Assembly: GCA_964545345.1 (NCBI GenBank)
Contig: CAZJFE010000020.1
Span: 1-12,164, forward strand
Length of the DNA stretch: 12,164 nt
Direction of reading: 5' to 3'
From: JAUSKF01 sp964545345
GTDB lineage: Bacteria > Patescibacteriota > Minisyncoccia > UBA6257 > WO2-44-18
Under the pieces are notes generated by a model that was not told the origin of the DNA, searched no databases, and saw only the letters and a list, made by a program, of their open reading frames with translations. The position numbers and the translations under genes were made by a program. Position 1 is the first letter of the stretch, and each line of letters begins with the position of its first letter. Below are positions 11,924 to 12,164 of the stretch, one piece after another.

Positions 11924-12164
11924 ATGCGAAGAAAAGTAAATTATAAAAGAGATAAGAAGCCGGACCTGAAATACAACAGTGTCGCTGTTAGTCGTTTTAT
12001 TAATTACATAATGGAAGATGGCAAGAAAGCCACCGCGGAAAAGATTGTTTACGACGCTTTTGATAAAATCCACAAAGAAACTAAAGAAGAGCCGCTAAAA
12101 GTTTTTGAAAAAGCTTTAGAGAACGCCACTCCGGCGGTTGAGGTGGCTTCCAAGCGTGTCGGCG
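11924..12164 (+). CDS. rpsG: 30S ribosomal protein S7, partial at window end
   Basis: The first 80 residues of S7 are present; the frame runs off the window. S7 nucleates assembly of the small-subunit head by binding 16S rRNA. Recognisable segments are MRRKVNYKRD at the start, KYNSVAVSRFINYIM (16-30), DGKKATAEKIVYDAFD (32-47) and the FEKALENATPAVEV stretch, all typical of S7. The start choice follows the conserved N-terminal MRR. The 54 nt between rpsL and this gene hold no SD site close to the ATG, as for most genes here. Gene order rpsL-rpsG is the normal str operon; fusA would be expected downstream but is outside the window. Confidence 0.95.
   Translation, partial: MRRKVNYKRDKKPDLKYNSVAVSRFINYIMEDGKKATAEKIVYDAFDKIHKETKEEPLKVFEKALENATPAVEVASKRVG

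Overview
The window reads most naturally as a piece of a Patescibacteria/CPR (Parcubacteria-like) bacterial chromosome of moderate GC. This is an inference. It rests on three things seen in the sequence: ribosomal protein S12 carries an extra segment of about 14 residues near its N-terminus, most genes have no Shine-Dalgarno (SD) sequence, and many genes are small membrane or secreted proteins of no recognised family. TGA is used as a stop (the P-type ATPase ends with it), so the TGA=Gly code of Gracilibacteria/Absconditabacteria is not in use. All genes found lie on the + strand, and no stretch over 300 bases lacks a gene.

Layout. (1) 56-1048: a strong promoter, a structured leader of about 92 nt, two SD-led genes of unknown function and a terminator. 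(2) 1082-5388: a copper/nitrite block, with a CopB-type (P1B-3) copper ATPase, a small two-helix membrane protein, a structured intergenic element, a membrane-anchored DUF411 copper-site protein, a membrane-anchored AniA/NirK-type copper nitrite reductase with every ligand present, and a 46-residue Met-rich membrane microprotein. (3) 5413-9302: envelope genes, namely a secreted protein with calcium-loop-like motifs, a DUF1761 membrane protein, a single-pass anchored protein, and a 779-residue secreted protein with six tandem four-cysteine modules and a Gln/Tyr-rich tail. (4) 9328-9969: an M50 (site-2 protease-like) intramembrane metalloprotease. (5) 9994-11390: two more promoter-SD-gene-terminator units encoding membrane/coiled-coil proteins of unknown function. 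(6) 11405-12164: the start of the str operon, rpsL then rpsG (cut by the window end).

How the parts fit. The copper block probably works together: CopB exports copper ions, DUF411 and the Met-rich peptide are candidate copper handlers outside the membrane, and NirK is the copper enzyme that would need them. Two initiation regimes coexist. At 5248, 5413 and 6279 an extended -10 box ends exactly 6 nt before the ATG, so those mRNAs should be leaderless, and 9328 and rpsL look near-leaderless. The SD-led unknown genes instead carry leaders of about 38-92 nt, a shared TTGACt/TGCTAgAAT promoter form and intrinsic terminators. The most promising leads are the leaderless set, the cysteine-module protein, the membrane-anchored NirK with its copper neighbours, and the structured RNAs at 91-182 and 3464-3531.
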